This document shows positions 46,026 to 56,063 of a DNA stretch of 64,000 bases, one piece after another. Each line of letters opens with the position of its first letter. Within the stretch, counting starts at the first letter, position 1. This DNA comes from Paenibacillus amylolyticus (GTDB lineage Bacteria > Bacillota > Bacilli > Paenibacillales > Paenibacillaceae), in the NCBI RefSeq assembly GCF_003719335.1, contig NZ_RIAS01000001.1, positions 248,001 to 312,000 on the forward strand, read 5' to 3'. Both the position numbers and the translations under genes were made by a program. The notes beneath the pieces were generated by a model. The model saw only the letters and a list, made by a program, of their open reading frames with translations, made no database searches and was not told where the DNA came from.

Positions 46026-47786
46026 TTAAGATGCGTTTGATCCGCTTTGGTCATCAGGACTGCCGCTCGAATCATTAAATATCTGCAAACGCTGTTCAAT
46101 TTCACTGCTCATTTTGAGGGTGAAACACTTGCGTGCCTCCTCCTTCGCAGCAGCAGCCGTTGTATTCAAAACTCTATGCTTCACGCGCAGCAAGGATTGC
46201 GGAGACATGCTGAGATGACGAATCCCCAGCTCCAGCCACAACGGAATAGACCGCTCGTCCCCTGCCATCTCACCACACACACTAACGTCAATCCCTGCCG
46301 TATGTGCTGCGTCAACGGTCGCTCGCAGCATACGCAGCACAGCTGGATGATACGGATGATACATATGAGCAATGTGTTCATTCATTCGATCCACTGCTAG
46401 CACATACTGTACCAGATCATTCGTTCCGATACTGAAGAAGTCTGCTTCTTCCGCAAGCAGATCTGCAATCATCACGGCAGCAGGGACTTCAATCATGATA
46501 CCTACCTGAATGTTTGCATCGTAGGCCAAGCCCCGTTCATCCAGATCAGCCATCGCTTCCCGAAGGATCTCGTTAGCTTGTTGCAACTCCTCGACCGATG
46601 AGATCATAGGATACATAATTTTCACATTGCCTGCTGCGCTTGCACGAAGAATCGCCGTTAGCTGCGTTTTGAACAGATCCTTGCGATCCAGACTGATGCG
46701 AATCGCTCGATACCCTAGAAACGGATTATCCTCTTCGGGTAATTCAAAATAATCAAGCTCTTTGTCGCCCCCAATGTCGAGTGTGCGTATGACAACGGGC
46801 TGACCTGCTGTTTTCTCCGCAACAAGCCGGTACACCTCATACTGTTCCTGCTCCCCAGGGAAGGTCGCACGATCCATATACAGGAATTCAGTTCGGAACA
46901 AACCCACACCCTTTGCACCGTGTTTTAATGCCAGATCAAGCTCCTTCACAGAACTGATATTGGAAGCAAGCTTTAATACTGCTCCATCCTTGGTCACCGC
47001 ATCTACAGTGGCCAGCACCTGCAACTGTTCTTTTTTCTGTATTTCCTTGTTGCGAAGCATCGTGTATCGTTCAATGGTTTTGCGATCCGGGTCTGTAAAT
47101 ACCAACCCATTATCGCCGTCTACGACAAGCATGTCCCCTGTCTCGACCGGCATGCCAAGACTCGCTTCCAGTCCGGAAACGAGAGGAATCCCGAGTGCAC
47201 GTGCCATAATGGCCGAGTGAGACGTCTTACCTCCAATCAGCGTAACAATGCCCAAAACATAGCTTGGATTTAGATGCGCCAACTGAGACGGTGACAGCTC
47301 TTTAGCAACGAGGATGTAAGGTTGGGTATCTGAAGGCAGCGTAATCTCAGGTGCACCCAGCAGATGTTTAAGCAGGCGGTTGCCAACATCCTTAATGTCG
47401 ATCGCCCGCTCCTTCATATATTCATCTTCCAGAAGGTCAAACATGGTGACAAAGTGGTCTATCGCCTCTTTTACCGCCACCTCTGCCGCCTTATACTGAC
47501 GTTCAATAATGCCGCGTATTTCATTCATGAACACCGGATCTTCCAGAATGGCTAGATGCGCATCAAAGATGCTGGATTCCTCAGGTCCTACAACTTCTTT
47601 AAATTCATTTTTGATATATTCAATCTCATCCTTCGATGTCCGTATCCCCTCGTACAGCCGTTCGAATTCCTGGGCAAGATCCACCGAATCCATCTTCTGG
47701 TCGGGTAGATCCCATTCCCAGCTGGGCAGGACAAATGCTTTGCCGATGGCGATGCCTGCAGCTCCATTGATGCCTTGTATCTTCAT
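46026..47786 (-). CDS. ptsI: Phosphoenolpyruvate-protein phosphotransferase (PTS Enzyme I)
   Basis: Enzyme I takes phosphate from PEP and passes it to HPr, feeding all sugar EIIs. The 586-residue protein has the phosphorylated His190 in GGKTSHSAIMARALG, and the PEP-binding C-terminal domain with FLYMDRATFPGEQEQ, DIGGDKELDYF, and the catalytic Cys-region SVCGEMAGDE near 500. It overlaps the EIICBA stop by four bases (ATGA type). Unusually, no ptsH lies between or beside them; HPr must be elsewhere in the genome. Confidence 0.98.
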   Translation of the reverse strand: MKIQGINGAAGIAIGKAFVLPSWEWDLPDQKMDSVDLAQEFERLYEGIRTSKDEIEYIKNEFKEVVGPEESSIFDAHLAILEDPVFMNEIRGIIERQYKAAEVAVKEAIDHFVTMFDLLEDEYMKERAIDIKDVGNRLLKHLLGAPEITLPSDTQPYILVAKELSPSQLAHLNPSYVLGIVTLIGGKTSHSAIMARALGIPLVSGLEASLGMPVETGDMLVVDGDNGLVFTDPDRKTIERYTMLRNKEIQKKEQLQVLATVDAVTKDGAVLKLASNISSVKELDLALKHGAKGVGLFRTEFLYMDRATFPGEQEQYEVYRLVAEKTAGQPVVIRTLDIGGDKELDYFELPEEDNPFLGYRAIRISLDRKDLFKTQLTAILRASAAGNVKIMYPMISSVEELQQANEILREAMADLDERGLAYDANIQVGIMIEVPAAVMIADLLAEEADFFSIGTNDLVQYVLAVDRMNEHIAHMYHPYHPAVLRMLRATVDAAHTAGIDVSVCGEMAGDERSIPLWLELGIRHLSMSPQSLLRVKHRVLNTTAAAAKEEARKCFTLKMSSEIEQRLQIFNDSSGSPDDQSGSNAS

Positions 47787-49663
47787 TCTACCCCTCCAAC
47801 GTTCCTGTCATAGAGCACCACGGACATGACGGATGCCTGACCTTTCTTCACTTGCTTGAATGGAGCAAAACTCCATGATTTTACACGATCCGGGTTCGTA
47901 ATAACCATCGGAGTCGTGAGTGAGGCCGCCTGTTCACGTAATACGGCCAAATCAAATTTGATCAGCAGTTGTCCAGGCTCAACCGTATCCCCTTCTTGCA
48001 CAAATGCTTCGAAATGCCCTTTCAGCTGTGAGGTATCGATCCCGATATGAAGCAGAACCTCTAGTCCCTCTCGTGTTGAAATGCCTAGGGCATGCATCGT
48101 TGGATACAAATGCATGATCGTTCCAAAGACAGGCGACACCAGTTCTCCTCGCTCCGGTACAAAAGCAACCCCATCTCCAACGAGCTTGGCTGCAAAAATC
48201 TGATCTGGAACTTCCTCAATCGGGAGCATTTTCCCCTGCACTGGTGCAGCGAAAAGTACTTGTTGCAAATCCCGTTCCAGCAACTTCGCAATCTCTTCCC
48301 GAATCAATTCGGAATAGGTGCCAAATACAACCTGTACGTTTCCGCCGCCTAGCTTGATCAGTCCGGCTGACCCTAGATTTTTCATCGCCCCCGTATCGAT
48401 CAACCGATCGTCGTGAACCGTCAGACGCAGGCGTGTGATACACGCCTCAACCTGCACAATGTTGCTTTTCCCGCCCAGTGCTTCCAGAATCAACGGGGCT
48501 TGATAAGGAATATTACCAACCCAATCTTCCAGCATAGAACCCTCTTCCCGCCCCGGTGTTGGGATTTTGAAGGTACGTATGGCCCAGCGGAACAGGAAAT
48601 AATAAACCAGCCCATATAGTATGCCAATCGGAATGAGCTTCCAAGCATTCTCAGACAGATGAAAATTGAGTATGTAATCAATAACGCCAGCCGAGTAAGA
48701 GAAACCATGCCTTATATCCAGCCAGTAACTAAGCCACATGGCCACCCCGGACATCACCGCATGTACGATAAACAGGTACGGCGCCGCAAAAAGAAAAGCA
48801 AACTCGATCTGCTCGGACACCCCTGTTAAAAAACAGACCAATGCAGAAGTCAGAAACGTTTTTCGGATTTTGGGTTTCAGATCTTCCCTGGCCTCCTGAA
48901 TAATGGCAAATGCAATCGCAGGGATAGCAAACATCATAATCGGGAAAAGGCCCGCCATGAAAAATCCAGCTGACGGATCGCCAGCAAAGAATCGTGGTAA
49001 ATCCCCTTGTACAATATTGCCACTCGGCGTTTCAAAGGTTCCCAGTTGGAACCAGAATACGTTATTCAGCAGATGGTGAAGCCCAAAAGCAACCAGCACC
49101 CTGTATAACACACCATAGATGAACAATCCGAAACCGCCAAGACTGTATTCCCATGTGGCAATGGAATTCAGACCATGCTGCAGAACCGGAGCAAGCCATA
49201 ACATAAAGCAGGAAAAAAGAGCCGAACAGAGTCCGACGATAAGCAAAACAAACCTTGATCCGCCGAAAAATTGCAAGATTTCGGGCAGTTTGATGCTTTT
49301 GAACCGATTATGCATTCCACCGGCTAATGCACCGAGTATAATTCCAATTAAAGATGCAGGCTGCACTGTGCCATCCCCGAAATTTCGGGTGACCTGATCA
49401 TAGATGACGATACCAGCCAGCGCTGCAAGTCCAGCTTGACCGGCCTGGTTGGAGAGTCCCAGAGCCACACCGACAGCGAACAAATACGGCAAAAAATAAA
49501 AAATACCGTGTCCGGCCACGGTAGACACTTCACCAACAATTCCCATTCCCCAGGAATTCCAGGGCAGACTGCCCACACTGAGCAAAATGGCAGCAGCGGG
49601 CAGGACCATTGTAGGCAGCATAACCGCTCTTCCGAGCTGCTGCAAGGATCCGAGCCAATTCAT
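47783..49663 (-). CDS. PTS EIICBA, glucose/N-acetylglucosamine family
   Basis: A 626-residue membrane permease with EIIC (about residues 1-375, many helices), EIIB (about 390-470, phosphocysteine C408 in VEACITRLRL) and EIIA (about 500-600, phospho-His H539 in LLHIGIDTS). The EIIC segments HHLLNNVFWFQLGTF and FFAGDPSAGFFMAGLFPIMM resemble N-acetylglucosamine permeases (NagE/NagP) more than glucose permeases (PtsG), so GlcNAc is the better guess. AAGGAG precedes the start. The promoter is at 49688-49716. Confidence 0.9.
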   Translation of the reverse strand: MNWLGSLQQLGRAVMLPTMVLPAAAILLSVGSLPWNSWGMGIVGEVSTVAGHGIFYFLPYLFAVGVALGLSNQAGQAGLAALAGIVIYDQVTRNFGDGTVQPASLIGIILGALAGGMHNRFKSIKLPEILQFFGGSRFVLLIVGLCSALFSCFMLWLAPVLQHGLNSIATWEYSLGGFGLFIYGVLYRVLVAFGLHHLLNNVFWFQLGTFETPSGNIVQGDLPRFFAGDPSAGFFMAGLFPIMMFAIPAIAFAIIQEAREDLKPKIRKTFLTSALVCFLTGVSEQIEFAFLFAAPYLFIVHAVMSGVAMWLSYWLDIRHGFSYSAGVIDYILNFHLSENAWKLIPIGILYGLVYYFLFRWAIRTFKIPTPGREEGSMLEDWVGNIPYQAPLILEALGGKSNIVQVEACITRLRLTVHDDRLIDTGAMKNLGSAGLIKLGGGNVQVVFGTYSELIREEIAKLLERDLQQVLFAAPVQGKMLPIEEVPDQIFAAKLVGDGVAFVPERGELVSPVFGTIMHLYPTMHALGISTREGLEVLLHIGIDTSQLKGHFEAFVQEGDTVEPGQLLIKFDLAVLREQAASLTTPMVITNPDRVKSWSFAPFKQVKKGQASVMSVVLYDRNVGGVE

Positions 49664-49687
49664 GGCGACCTCTCCTTTCTATCCTAG

Positions 49688-49716
49688 ATGGTAAGCTTTA
49701 CACAGCATTTTGTCAA
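49688..49716 (-). promoter_or_regulatory. Sigma-A promoter of the EIICBA-ptsI operon
   Basis: On the minus strand TTGACA, exactly 17 bases and TACCAT, 25 bases before the Shine-Dalgarno. A cre-like sequence (TGTAAAGCTTACCA) overlaps the -10, but with three mismatches and the central CG reversed. Confidence 0.7.
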
Positions 49717-49719
49717 AGT

Positions 49720-49742
49720 AAAAAGGGGAGTAATATCCCCTT
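49720..49742 (-). terminator. Terminator after the beta-propeller gene
   Basis: On the minus strand AAGGGGA, a 6-base loop and TCCCCTT form a stem followed by TTT. It abuts the -35 of the next operon. Confidence 0.8.
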
Positions 49743-49769
49743 CTGCGATGCACATAAATTAGAACATTC

Positions 49770-51047
49770 TTATCGGATAGCCAGCAGTTTCGTTCCAGTA
49801 ACATAAATAGTCCCATCCCTTGAAACAAGCCATTGATCTTGTAAATCATGATTGATGATCATTTTCCAGTTCACTTTGGCTGTAGCAAGGTTCATGGAAA
49901 CTAAATAGTTTATATTTTTAGCATAGTTTTTGTAATGATAGATTAGATTGCCGTTACGATCAATAATGGGTTCACTGGTAAAATAGGTTTGATTCTCTTT
50001 ATTAAACGTGGTTACTTTCTTGCTCAGAGCATGATAGATATTTGTTCCAAATACGACGTCACCTTGCTTGCTGATTGAAGGAGCAAGTGAGTTACTTGTA
50101 CTTTGGAAACCTCCCTTGACGGTTTTCTTCAGCTTGCCCTGGGCATCAAAAATATGAAGATCATCGTTTCCGACCACATAAATCTGATGATTATCAGAAA
50201 TCGGACTCTGCAGATTCTCCCCAGTATACCGGGTACCTGATATTTTTTTACCCGCTAGGCTGTATTGAATCAATTCACCTGATTTCACTCTGCCTTTCTC
50301 TTTAATACTGCTTAAGGAGGACAGTGTCAAAAAAATTCGATCTTTAACAAAGACTGGGTCAGATACAACGAAGAAAGGACTTGAATTGATCTCTGTGCCA
50401 AGAAGACTGTTAAACTTCTCACTGCCGTCCATATTAACGCCGAGCAATCTCTTCTCTTCTTTAAAATCTTGTCCCTGACTTATAGGTTTATTGTTATGTA
50501 TAACTTGTACATAAGAAGCCGTAAAAATAATAACTCCATCCTTGCTGACATCCACATTATAATTAGCTGTGTAATCCTTGTACCTTTTCTCCCAAATCTG
50601 TTCTCCGTCTAATGTATAGTTTGATATGCTCGCCGTTCCAAAATTCTCTGACCCCCTGCCTCGTTCGGGAATATCATCACCAAGAATCACAAGAGAACTG
50701 TCTTTGTATAAATACATGTCTGATATGCTATTAATATGTTCCATTCGTTTAGCCCACTTCACTTCGCCTTTTGGGGTGACGGCAGTCAATAACGGATGAC
50801 CAGAGTAATGTGAGATCACGTAAAGTGTTCCTTTGGAATCCACAACCAAGTGTCTTACATAATCTTTAAAGTCCAATCCCCATTTCACTTCCGGCTTCTT
50901 GGCAGGTGCGACGAAAAGTGATTGACTTGTCCACACATCCGTTGCATGAATCGCTTCATTCGCTGCGTAAACGGGAGCCTCTAGTCGTAAAATTGCTACA
51001 CATACGGCAACAAGTAGCAGAATAACTGCCTTTTTAAACCGTTTCAT
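49770..51047 (-). CDS. Secreted PQQ-like beta-propeller repeat protein
   Basis: A 425-residue protein with a signal peptide (hydrophobic AVILLLVAVCVAILRL, then cleavage near PVYAAN), followed by repeating beta-propeller blades with patterns such as GTLYVISHYSGHPLLTAV, DGVIIFTASYVQVI and DNHQIYVVGNDDLHIFDAQG. It looks like BamB or quinoprotein folds but lacks PQQ-enzyme residues, so it is probably a secreted binding or scaffold protein. The gene is visibly richer in A and T than its neighbours, which may mean recent transfer. AGGAGG precedes the start. Confidence 0.85.
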   Translation of the reverse strand: MKRFKKAVILLLVAVCVAILRLEAPVYAANEAIHATDVWTSQSLFVAPAKKPEVKWGLDFKDYVRHLVVDSKGTLYVISHYSGHPLLTAVTPKGEVKWAKRMEHINSISDMYLYKDSSLVILGDDIPERGRGSENFGTASISNYTLDGEQIWEKRYKDYTANYNVDVSKDGVIIFTASYVQVIHNNKPISQGQDFKEEKRLLGVNMDGSEKFNSLLGTEINSSPFFVVSDPVFVKDRIFLTLSSLSSIKEKGRVKSGELIQYSLAGKKISGTRYTGENLQSPISDNHQIYVVGNDDLHIFDAQGKLKKTVKGGFQSTSNSLAPSISKQGDVVFGTNIYHALSKKVTTFNKENQTYFTSEPIIDRNGNLIYHYKNYAKNINYLVSMNLATAKVNWKMIINHDLQDQWLVSRDGTIYVTGTKLLAIR

Positions 51048-51096
51048 CTATATTTCATCCTCCTTATATTTTCAATCTCATTTTACTACGCTGAAC

Positions 51097-51134
51097 ATAA
51101 AATATCCCGTGATTTTGAATAATCACGGGATATT
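51097..51134 (-). terminator. Terminator after the CoA-binding gene
   Basis: AATATCCCGTGATT and AATCACGGGATATT form a perfect 14-bp stem; the minus strand continues TTTATG. Confidence 0.75.
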
Positions 51135-51196
51135 CATTAAAATCCTAAGTTGAATATGCGATGCCATGAACGAGTTCATGAGGACAACACGGCCTC

Positions 51197-51637
51197 TTAG
51201 CCGCGGCCAGCGCCGCGCAGAACGATGGAATCTTCTACCTTGATACAACGATTGGTGACTGCGGTCATGCCGTTCTCAGCCGCAATCTGGACAGCCTCAT
51301 CGTTATGAATGCCGAGTTGAAGCCATAATACATTGGCCTTGATCGCAGCAGCATCACGAGCGACTTCTGCGCAGAACTCCTCACGCCGAAAAACATTAAC
51401 AATATCCACCGGCTCGGGGATATCTGCGAGTGTGGCATACACCTTCTCGCCAAGAATCTCTCCCTGTGCTTGCGGATTAACAGGGATAATGCGGTATCCT
51501 CTGCTCTGCATCGCTTCCGCGACCATATACGAGGTACGATCTGATTTGTCCGATAAGCCGACAACAGCGATGTTGCCTGCATTGCGCAAAATGTGTCCAA
51601 TTTCTTCTCGAGTAGGGTTGTTAAATTCCATGTTCAA
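51197..51637 (-). CDS. CoA-binding (YccU/YneT-type) protein
   Basis: A 146-residue Rossmann-fold protein of the CoA-binding family. The N-terminal block AGNIAVVGLSDKSDRTSYMV, then RIIPVNPQAQGEILGEKVYA, AIKANVLWLQLGIHNDEAVQ and TNRCIKVE match. The family probably binds CoA or acyl-CoA, but its reaction is unknown. The longest frame begins with TTG at 51637; an ATG two codons in (51631) is equally likely, with GGTG seven bases before it. It is 30 bases downstream of aroA and may be co-transcribed. Confidence 0.88.
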   Translation of the reverse strand: MNMEFNNPTREEIGHILRNAGNIAVVGLSDKSDRTSYMVAEAMQSRGYRIIPVNPQAQGEILGEKVYATLADIPEPVDIVNVFRREEFCAEVARDAAAIKANVLWLQLGIHNDEAVQIAAENGMTAVTNRCIKVEDSIVLRGAGRG

Positions 51638-51667
51638 GCACCATCCTTTTCTGCTTAACGTGTTAAT

Positions 51668-52963
51668 TTACTCTTTTACCCACTGAACCGAGGCGCCAAG
51701 CGCCTGCAAATGATCAAAATATTGCGGATATGACTTGGCTACATGGTGCGCATCCCGAATACGGATAGGCTGTTTGGCACGCAGACCCACGACGGTAAGC
51801 GCCATAATGACACGGTGATCATAGTGAGCATTAATCTCTACGCCGCCCTCTACACCTTCCGGACGCCCGTGTACGATAATCTCAGCCTGACGCTCTTCAA
51901 CGTTCGCTCCGGCCTTGCGCAGTTCATTTAAATAATCCGTAATTCGGTCACATTCCTTGTAACGCAGGTTCTCTACATTATAAAACCGTGACGTGCCTTC
52001 CGCAAATACGGCTGCCGCTACCATAGCCAATACAGCGTCCGTAGCCGCATCTCCGTCGAATTCAATTGCCTTTAATCGGCCATTTCCTTGAACATGAACC
52101 ACATCATTCTCATGAGTGAGCGGCACTTCCATCATACGCAACACATCAACAATGGCACGCTCCCCTTGCTTGCTCTGCTCCATCAGCCTGAGAATTTTCA
52201 CATCAGACTGTGTAACTGCTGCGGCAGCAAGTACGGCAGCCGAGCCAGGGTAATCTCCTTGAACAGTGTACGTTGTAGGCTTGTAAGCCTGTCCGCCAGG
52301 TACACGGAATGACATGTAATCATCGCTTGCATGGATGATGATCCCTGCTTGTGCAAGAACCTCCAGCGTCTGACCGATGACCACTTTTGATTTCAAATCA
52401 TTCAGAACCTCAATCGTGCTGTCTTCTGCAAGCAATGGGGTCACAAACAGCAATGCGCTCAAGTATTGGGAGCTTACAGAGCCAGATACACGAATATGTC
52501 CGCCTTTGGCATGACCGCCTTTAATTGTAATCGGCAGACGCCCTTGCTGATGCTCCACCTGAACCCCCATTTGACCAAGTGCATCAATCAAATCATCATG
52601 CGGCCGTTTACCCAGTGAATCGGGGTATGTGTTCACAAATGTAACTTCAGGGCACAGCGCGGTAACCCCCATCAGGAAACGAAGTACAGCCCCGGCGTTC
52701 CCTACGTTTAATTCACGTACATCACGGGGACGGCTTCCAAAGCCTTGGATAACGATTTTGCTGTCGTCCTCTTCCAGCACAGCGCCCAGATCACGAATAC
52801 ATCTGCGCATCGCATCGCTGTCCTCACTATGTGCCGGAAAATGAATCGTACTTGTTCCTTCTGCCAGCGCAGCGGCCAGCAGGTAACGGGTGGTATAGTT
52901 TTTGGAGGACAAGGCTCCGATTTCCCCGTTCAGATTAGGGGTAGGGTTAACAATAACGTCCAT
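51668..52963 (-). CDS. aroA: 3-Phosphoshikimate 1-carboxyvinyltransferase (EPSP synthase)
   Basis: AroA joins PEP to shikimate-3-phosphate in chorismate synthesis. The 431-residue protein has NYTTRYLLAAALAEGTSTI near residue 22, NVGNAGAVLRFLMGVTAL near 82 and the central VSGSVSSQYLSALLF near 160. ENLRYKECDRI and HYDHRVIMAL are the C-terminal signatures. AAGGAG precedes the start. Sits 120 bases from the divergent rhodanese gene. aroK lies about 700 bases away on the same strand. Confidence 0.96.
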   Translation of the reverse strand: MDVIVNPTPNLNGEIGALSSKNYTTRYLLAAALAEGTSTIHFPAHSEDSDAMRRCIRDLGAVLEEDDSKIVIQGFGSRPRDVRELNVGNAGAVLRFLMGVTALCPEVTFVNTYPDSLGKRPHDDLIDALGQMGVQVEHQQGRLPITIKGGHAKGGHIRVSGSVSSQYLSALLFVTPLLAEDSTIEVLNDLKSKVVIGQTLEVLAQAGIIIHASDDYMSFRVPGGQAYKPTTYTVQGDYPGSAAVLAAAAVTQSDVKILRLMEQSKQGERAIVDVLRMMEVPLTHENDVVHVQGNGRLKAIEFDGDAATDAVLAMVAAAVFAEGTSRFYNVENLRYKECDRITDYLNELRKAGANVEERQAEIIVHGRPEGVEGGVEINAHYDHRVIMALTVVGLRAKQPIRIRDAHHVAKSYPQYFDHLQALGASVQWVKE

Positions 52964-53087
52964 GGATGATATTCTCCTTCATCGATTGTTTTAGTGTAGT
53001 GAGTCTCCGTAAGGCCAAATTGACATCGCCTGGTTCGCTTAGGTATCATTAAAGGCGTTAAGTCCATATAGAAAAGAGGACCTGAAT

Positions 53088-53396
53088 ATGACACAAATCG
53101 CAGAAATTCAACCATCCGAGCTGCGCCGCCGTCTACAAGCGGGAGAGAAGCTGCAGATGATAGACGTCCGCGAGGACGAAGAAGTCGCGCAAGGCATGAT
53201 CGCTGGTGCCAAACATATTCCACTGGGACAGATTCCAGATCGCTTGTCGGAGATTGATAAGTCCGGTGAGATCGTGATCATCTGTCGCAGCGGTTATCGC
53301 AGTGAACGAGCTTGTGAATACCTGCAACAACTTGGATACGACGGCTGTACCAATATGGTCGGCGGTATGCTGGAGTGGCAACAGGAAGACGAATAG
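53088..53396 (+). CDS. Rhodanese-like sulfurtransferase
   Basis: A 102-residue single-domain rhodanese. The active-site Cys66 is in VIICRSGYRSERAC, and LQMIDVREDEEVAQGMIAGA is the N-terminal signature. Such proteins carry persulfide sulfur in detoxification or sulfur trafficking. AGAGGAC lies before the ATG. The terminator at 53467 follows. Confidence 0.95.
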   Translation: MTQIAEIQPSELRRRLQAGEKLQMIDVREDEEVAQGMIAGAKHIPLGQIPDRLSEIDKSGEIVIICRSGYRSERACEYLQQLGYDGCTNMVGGMLEWQQEDE

Positions 53397-53466
53397 GCAA
53401 GAACGAATAGGCAGTTTGCAATCCATTTTTTAATAGATTGCCCCTACACTTCGTTTCTTTCCAAGC

Positions 53467-53489
53467 AACGGGCCCTCTGGCCCGTTTTT
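53467..53489 (+). terminator. Terminator after the rhodanese gene
   Basis: AACGGGC and GCCCGTT pair around a short CCTCTG loop, followed by five T. Confidence 0.85.
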
Positions 53490-53666
53490 AATACGCTTTT
53501 AATTCCTACCCTCAATAGGCTTATCACCGGATTTTAGCCTTTTAGAAAAGGGAATCCAAAAAATCTGGGGATAACCGCTACTCTCCAGGTTATTCTGTCG
53601 TCGGAGTGAACTGTGTAAAATCTTTAGTTCAACTTATATTCTCCCTCAACTTCGATGATAACAAGC

Positions 53667-54176
53667 TTAGACGCGGTAATGCGCTAAAATTAAATGAGTC
53701 ACTTCGGCCGCAGACAACGCAGTAGTATCCACCGTGTAATCCGCAAAACGATATGCATCTTTGCGCTCTTCCATAATCGTTCGAATGCGTTCCTCGGCAT
53801 TTCCTGCAAGCAGTGGACGGTTATCACACCCGCTCACACGTTCCACAATGACCTCAGGATCTGCTGTTAGGGCAACAACCCAGCCATTCGCTGACATCGA
53901 TTCACAGTTGTCCGGACGAAGCACAACCCCGCCTCCAGTTGCAATGACCTGTCCATTGTTCTCAAGTACCGTGCACAGCACCCGGTTCTCTACGTCACGA
54001 AAGTACGCTTCTCCCTTGCTCAAAAACAATTCCGGAATGGTACAGCCTTCCTCCTGTTCAACCGCGGCATCTACATCGATTAATCGGTATCCCAGCTCAT
54101 GAGAAAGCATATTAGCAACAGTTGATTTCCCCGTTCCCATCATGCCAATGAGAATAATATTTTTAGACTTGCTCAA
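53667..54176 (-). CDS. aroK: Shikimate kinase
   Basis: AroK phosphorylates shikimate at the 3-hydroxyl. The Walker A loop is MMGTGKSTVAN near residue 10, followed by DVDAAVEQEEGCTIPELF and YFRDVENRVL, and the substrate region ATGGGVVLRPDN near 80. I use the TTG ending at 54176 (MSKSKNIILIG), with AAAGGAG eight bases upstream. A GTG three codons earlier (54185) is too close to that Shine-Dalgarno. Length 169. Confidence 0.93.
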   Translation of the reverse strand: MSKSKNIILIGMMGTGKSTVANMLSHELGYRLIDVDAAVEQEEGCTIPELFLSKGEAYFRDVENRVLCTVLENNGQVIATGGGVVLRPDNCESMSANGWVVALTADPEVIVERVSGCDNRPLLAGNAEERIRTIMEERKDAYRFADYTVDTTALSAAEVTHLILAHYRV

Positions 54177-54369
54177 GGTGTACACTCCTTTAATTCAAGC
54201 ATTTCGTGAGCACTTTTTTCCTATCATAACACAGGCCTGCGAACGGGGGAAGGCCATGGTCCGTATCAAGCTTCCTTTCGAGCCACAATCGTACGTACTG
54301 TTCTTCCTCGCCCAATGATCGTCATTCATTAACGTTCCTCATCAGGCTCTTAGATTCTCTCCATTTATG

Positions 54370-54424
54370 AAAAAAGAGGGACCTGATGGTGATCGGTATA
54401 ATCCGATCCTCCAAGTCCCTCTTT
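54370..54424 (-). terminator. Terminator after gnd
   Basis: On the minus strand AAAGAGGGAC and GTCCCTCTTT close a two-stem structure with an inner GATCGG/CCGATC hairpin; six T follow. Confidence 0.85.
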
Positions 54425-54443
54425 ACATTGTATGATTTGAAGA

Positions 54444-55853
54444 TTACTCCATCCAGTTGTGGTGGAAGCTTCCTTCTTTGTCGACACGTTTGAACGTGTG
54501 TGCGCCGAAGTAGTCACGTTGTGCTTGCAATAAGTTTGCTGGCAAACGCTCTGTACGGTAGCTGTCGTAGTAGGACAACGCACTGGAGAAGCCTGGTACC
54601 GGAATACCTTGTTTCACCGCAGCGGCAACCACTTCACGCCATGCATCCTGGTAGGATTCGACGATGTTTTGGAAGTATGGATCAAGGAGCAGGTTTTTCA
54701 GGGCTGCATCTTTGTCGTATGCTTCCTTAATGTTTTGCAGGAACTGTGAACGGATAATGCAACCGCCGCGGAAGATCATCGCGATGTTGCCGTATTTCAG
54801 ATCCCAGCCATATTCGTCGGATGCGGCACGCATCTGCGCGAAGCCTTGGGCGTAGGATACGATTTTACTTGCGAACAGCGCTTTGCGCACGCTCTCGATG
54901 AATGCTTTTTTGTCACCGGAGAACGCTTCTGCCTTAGGTCCGTTCAGGATTTTGCTTGCAGCGATACGCTCGTCTTTCATCGCCGACAAGAAACGGGAGA
55001 ATACAGATTCCGTAATCATGGACAACGGTACGCCGAGATCCAGCGCGCTTTGGCTTGTCCATTTGCCTGTGCCTTTTTGTCCAGCGGCATCCAGAATCAC
55101 GTCAACCATTGGTTTGCCCGTTTCCGGATCGTATTTGGAGAAGATGTCTGCCGTGATTTCAATCAGATAGCTGTCAAGTTCACCTTGATTCCACTCTGTG
55201 AAAATTTCATGCAATTCCTCTACCGATACATTCAGTACCGATTTCAGCAGGTGATAGGCTTCACCGATCAATTGCATGTCACCATACTCAATGCCGTTAT
55301 GTACCATTTTCACATAGTGTCCGGCACCGTCTGGTCCGATATATGTACAACATGGGTCGTCACCGACTTTTGCCGAAATCGCCGTCAGGATCGGTTCCAC
55401 CAGTTTATAAGCACTTTCCTGTCCGCCTGGCATAATGGAAGGTCCCTTCAGTGCACCTTCTTCACCGCCAGATACGCCTGTACCGATAAAGCGAATGCCT
55501 TTGTCCTCCAGTTCTTTGCTGCGGCGAACCGTATCAGGGAAATATGCATTCCCGCCGTCGATGATGATATCGCCCTCATCCAAGTGAGGAAGCAACTGCT
55601 CAATGGTCGCATCTGTAGCTTTACCTGCTTGTACCATGATCAGAATTTTGCGCGGAGATTCCAGGGAGGCTACGAATTCTTCAATGGAGAATGTGCCTGT
55701 CAGGTTTCTGCCTTCGGCTTCTTTCAACAGGTCATGTGTCTTCTCTGGGGAACGGTTAAATACCGATACTGAAAATCCTCTGCTTTCAATATTAAAGGCC
55801 AAATTTTTACCCATGACTGCCAGGCCGATTACGCCGATTTGTTGTTTTGTCAT
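54444..55853 (-). CDS. gnd: 6-Phosphogluconate dehydrogenase (decarboxylating)
   Basis: Gnd makes ribulose-5-phosphate, CO2 and NADPH in the pentose phosphate pathway. The 469-residue protein has the Rossmann start [29 protein letters not shown] near 100, [11 protein letters not shown] near 126 and the catalytic [14 protein letters not shown] near 183. The C-terminal [20 protein letters not shown] region is the family end. The ATG ending at 55853 follows GGAGG by five bases; a longer in-frame start overlaps it. Confidence 0.97.
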   Translation of the reverse strand: MTKQQIGVIGLAVMGKNLAFNIESRGFSVSVFNRSPEKTHDLLKEAEGRNLTGTFSIEEFVASLESPRKILIMVQAGKATDATIEQLLPHLDEGDIIIDGGNAYFPDTVRRSKELEDKGIRFIGTGVSGGEEGALKGPSIMPGGQESAYKLVEPILTAISAKVGDDPCCTYIGPDGAGHYVKMVHNGIEYGDMQLIGEAYHLLKSVLNVSVEELHEIFTEWNQGELDSYLIEITADIFSKYDPETGKPMVDVILDAAGQKGTGKWTSQSALDLGVPLSMITESVFSRFLSAMKDERIAASKILNGPKAEAFSGDKKAFIESVRKALFASKIVSYAQGFAQMRAASDEYGWDLKYGNIAMIFRGGCIIRSQFLQNIKEAYDKDAALKNLLLDPYFQNIVESYQDAWREVVAAAVKQGIPVPGFSSALSYYDSYRTERLPANLLQAQRDYFGAHTFKRVDKEGSFHHNWME

Positions 55854-56063
55854 CTGATCCTCCATCCTTTACTCCAATTAATTTTATTGAAAAAAATCTC
55901 AACAATACACCCATTTTAACGGTTTTATGTATGAAAGTGAACCCCGCACCCCAGCTAGACAGCGAGAAAAAGCTGTAATCTGCTCAGGTGTTCATCGTAT
56001 TTTCATAAAATACGTTATTATAGTAAGAGTAATGAATCATCATCAGATTGGAGGAGCTTGCGA

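Noticed and set aside
49694..49707. cre site over the EIICBA promoter
   Set aside because: Three mismatches to consensus, including the central CG, so it is too weak to call.
54846..55772. 308-residue open frame on the plus strand
   Set aside because: Antisense shadow of gnd; high Phe/Cys content and no family match.
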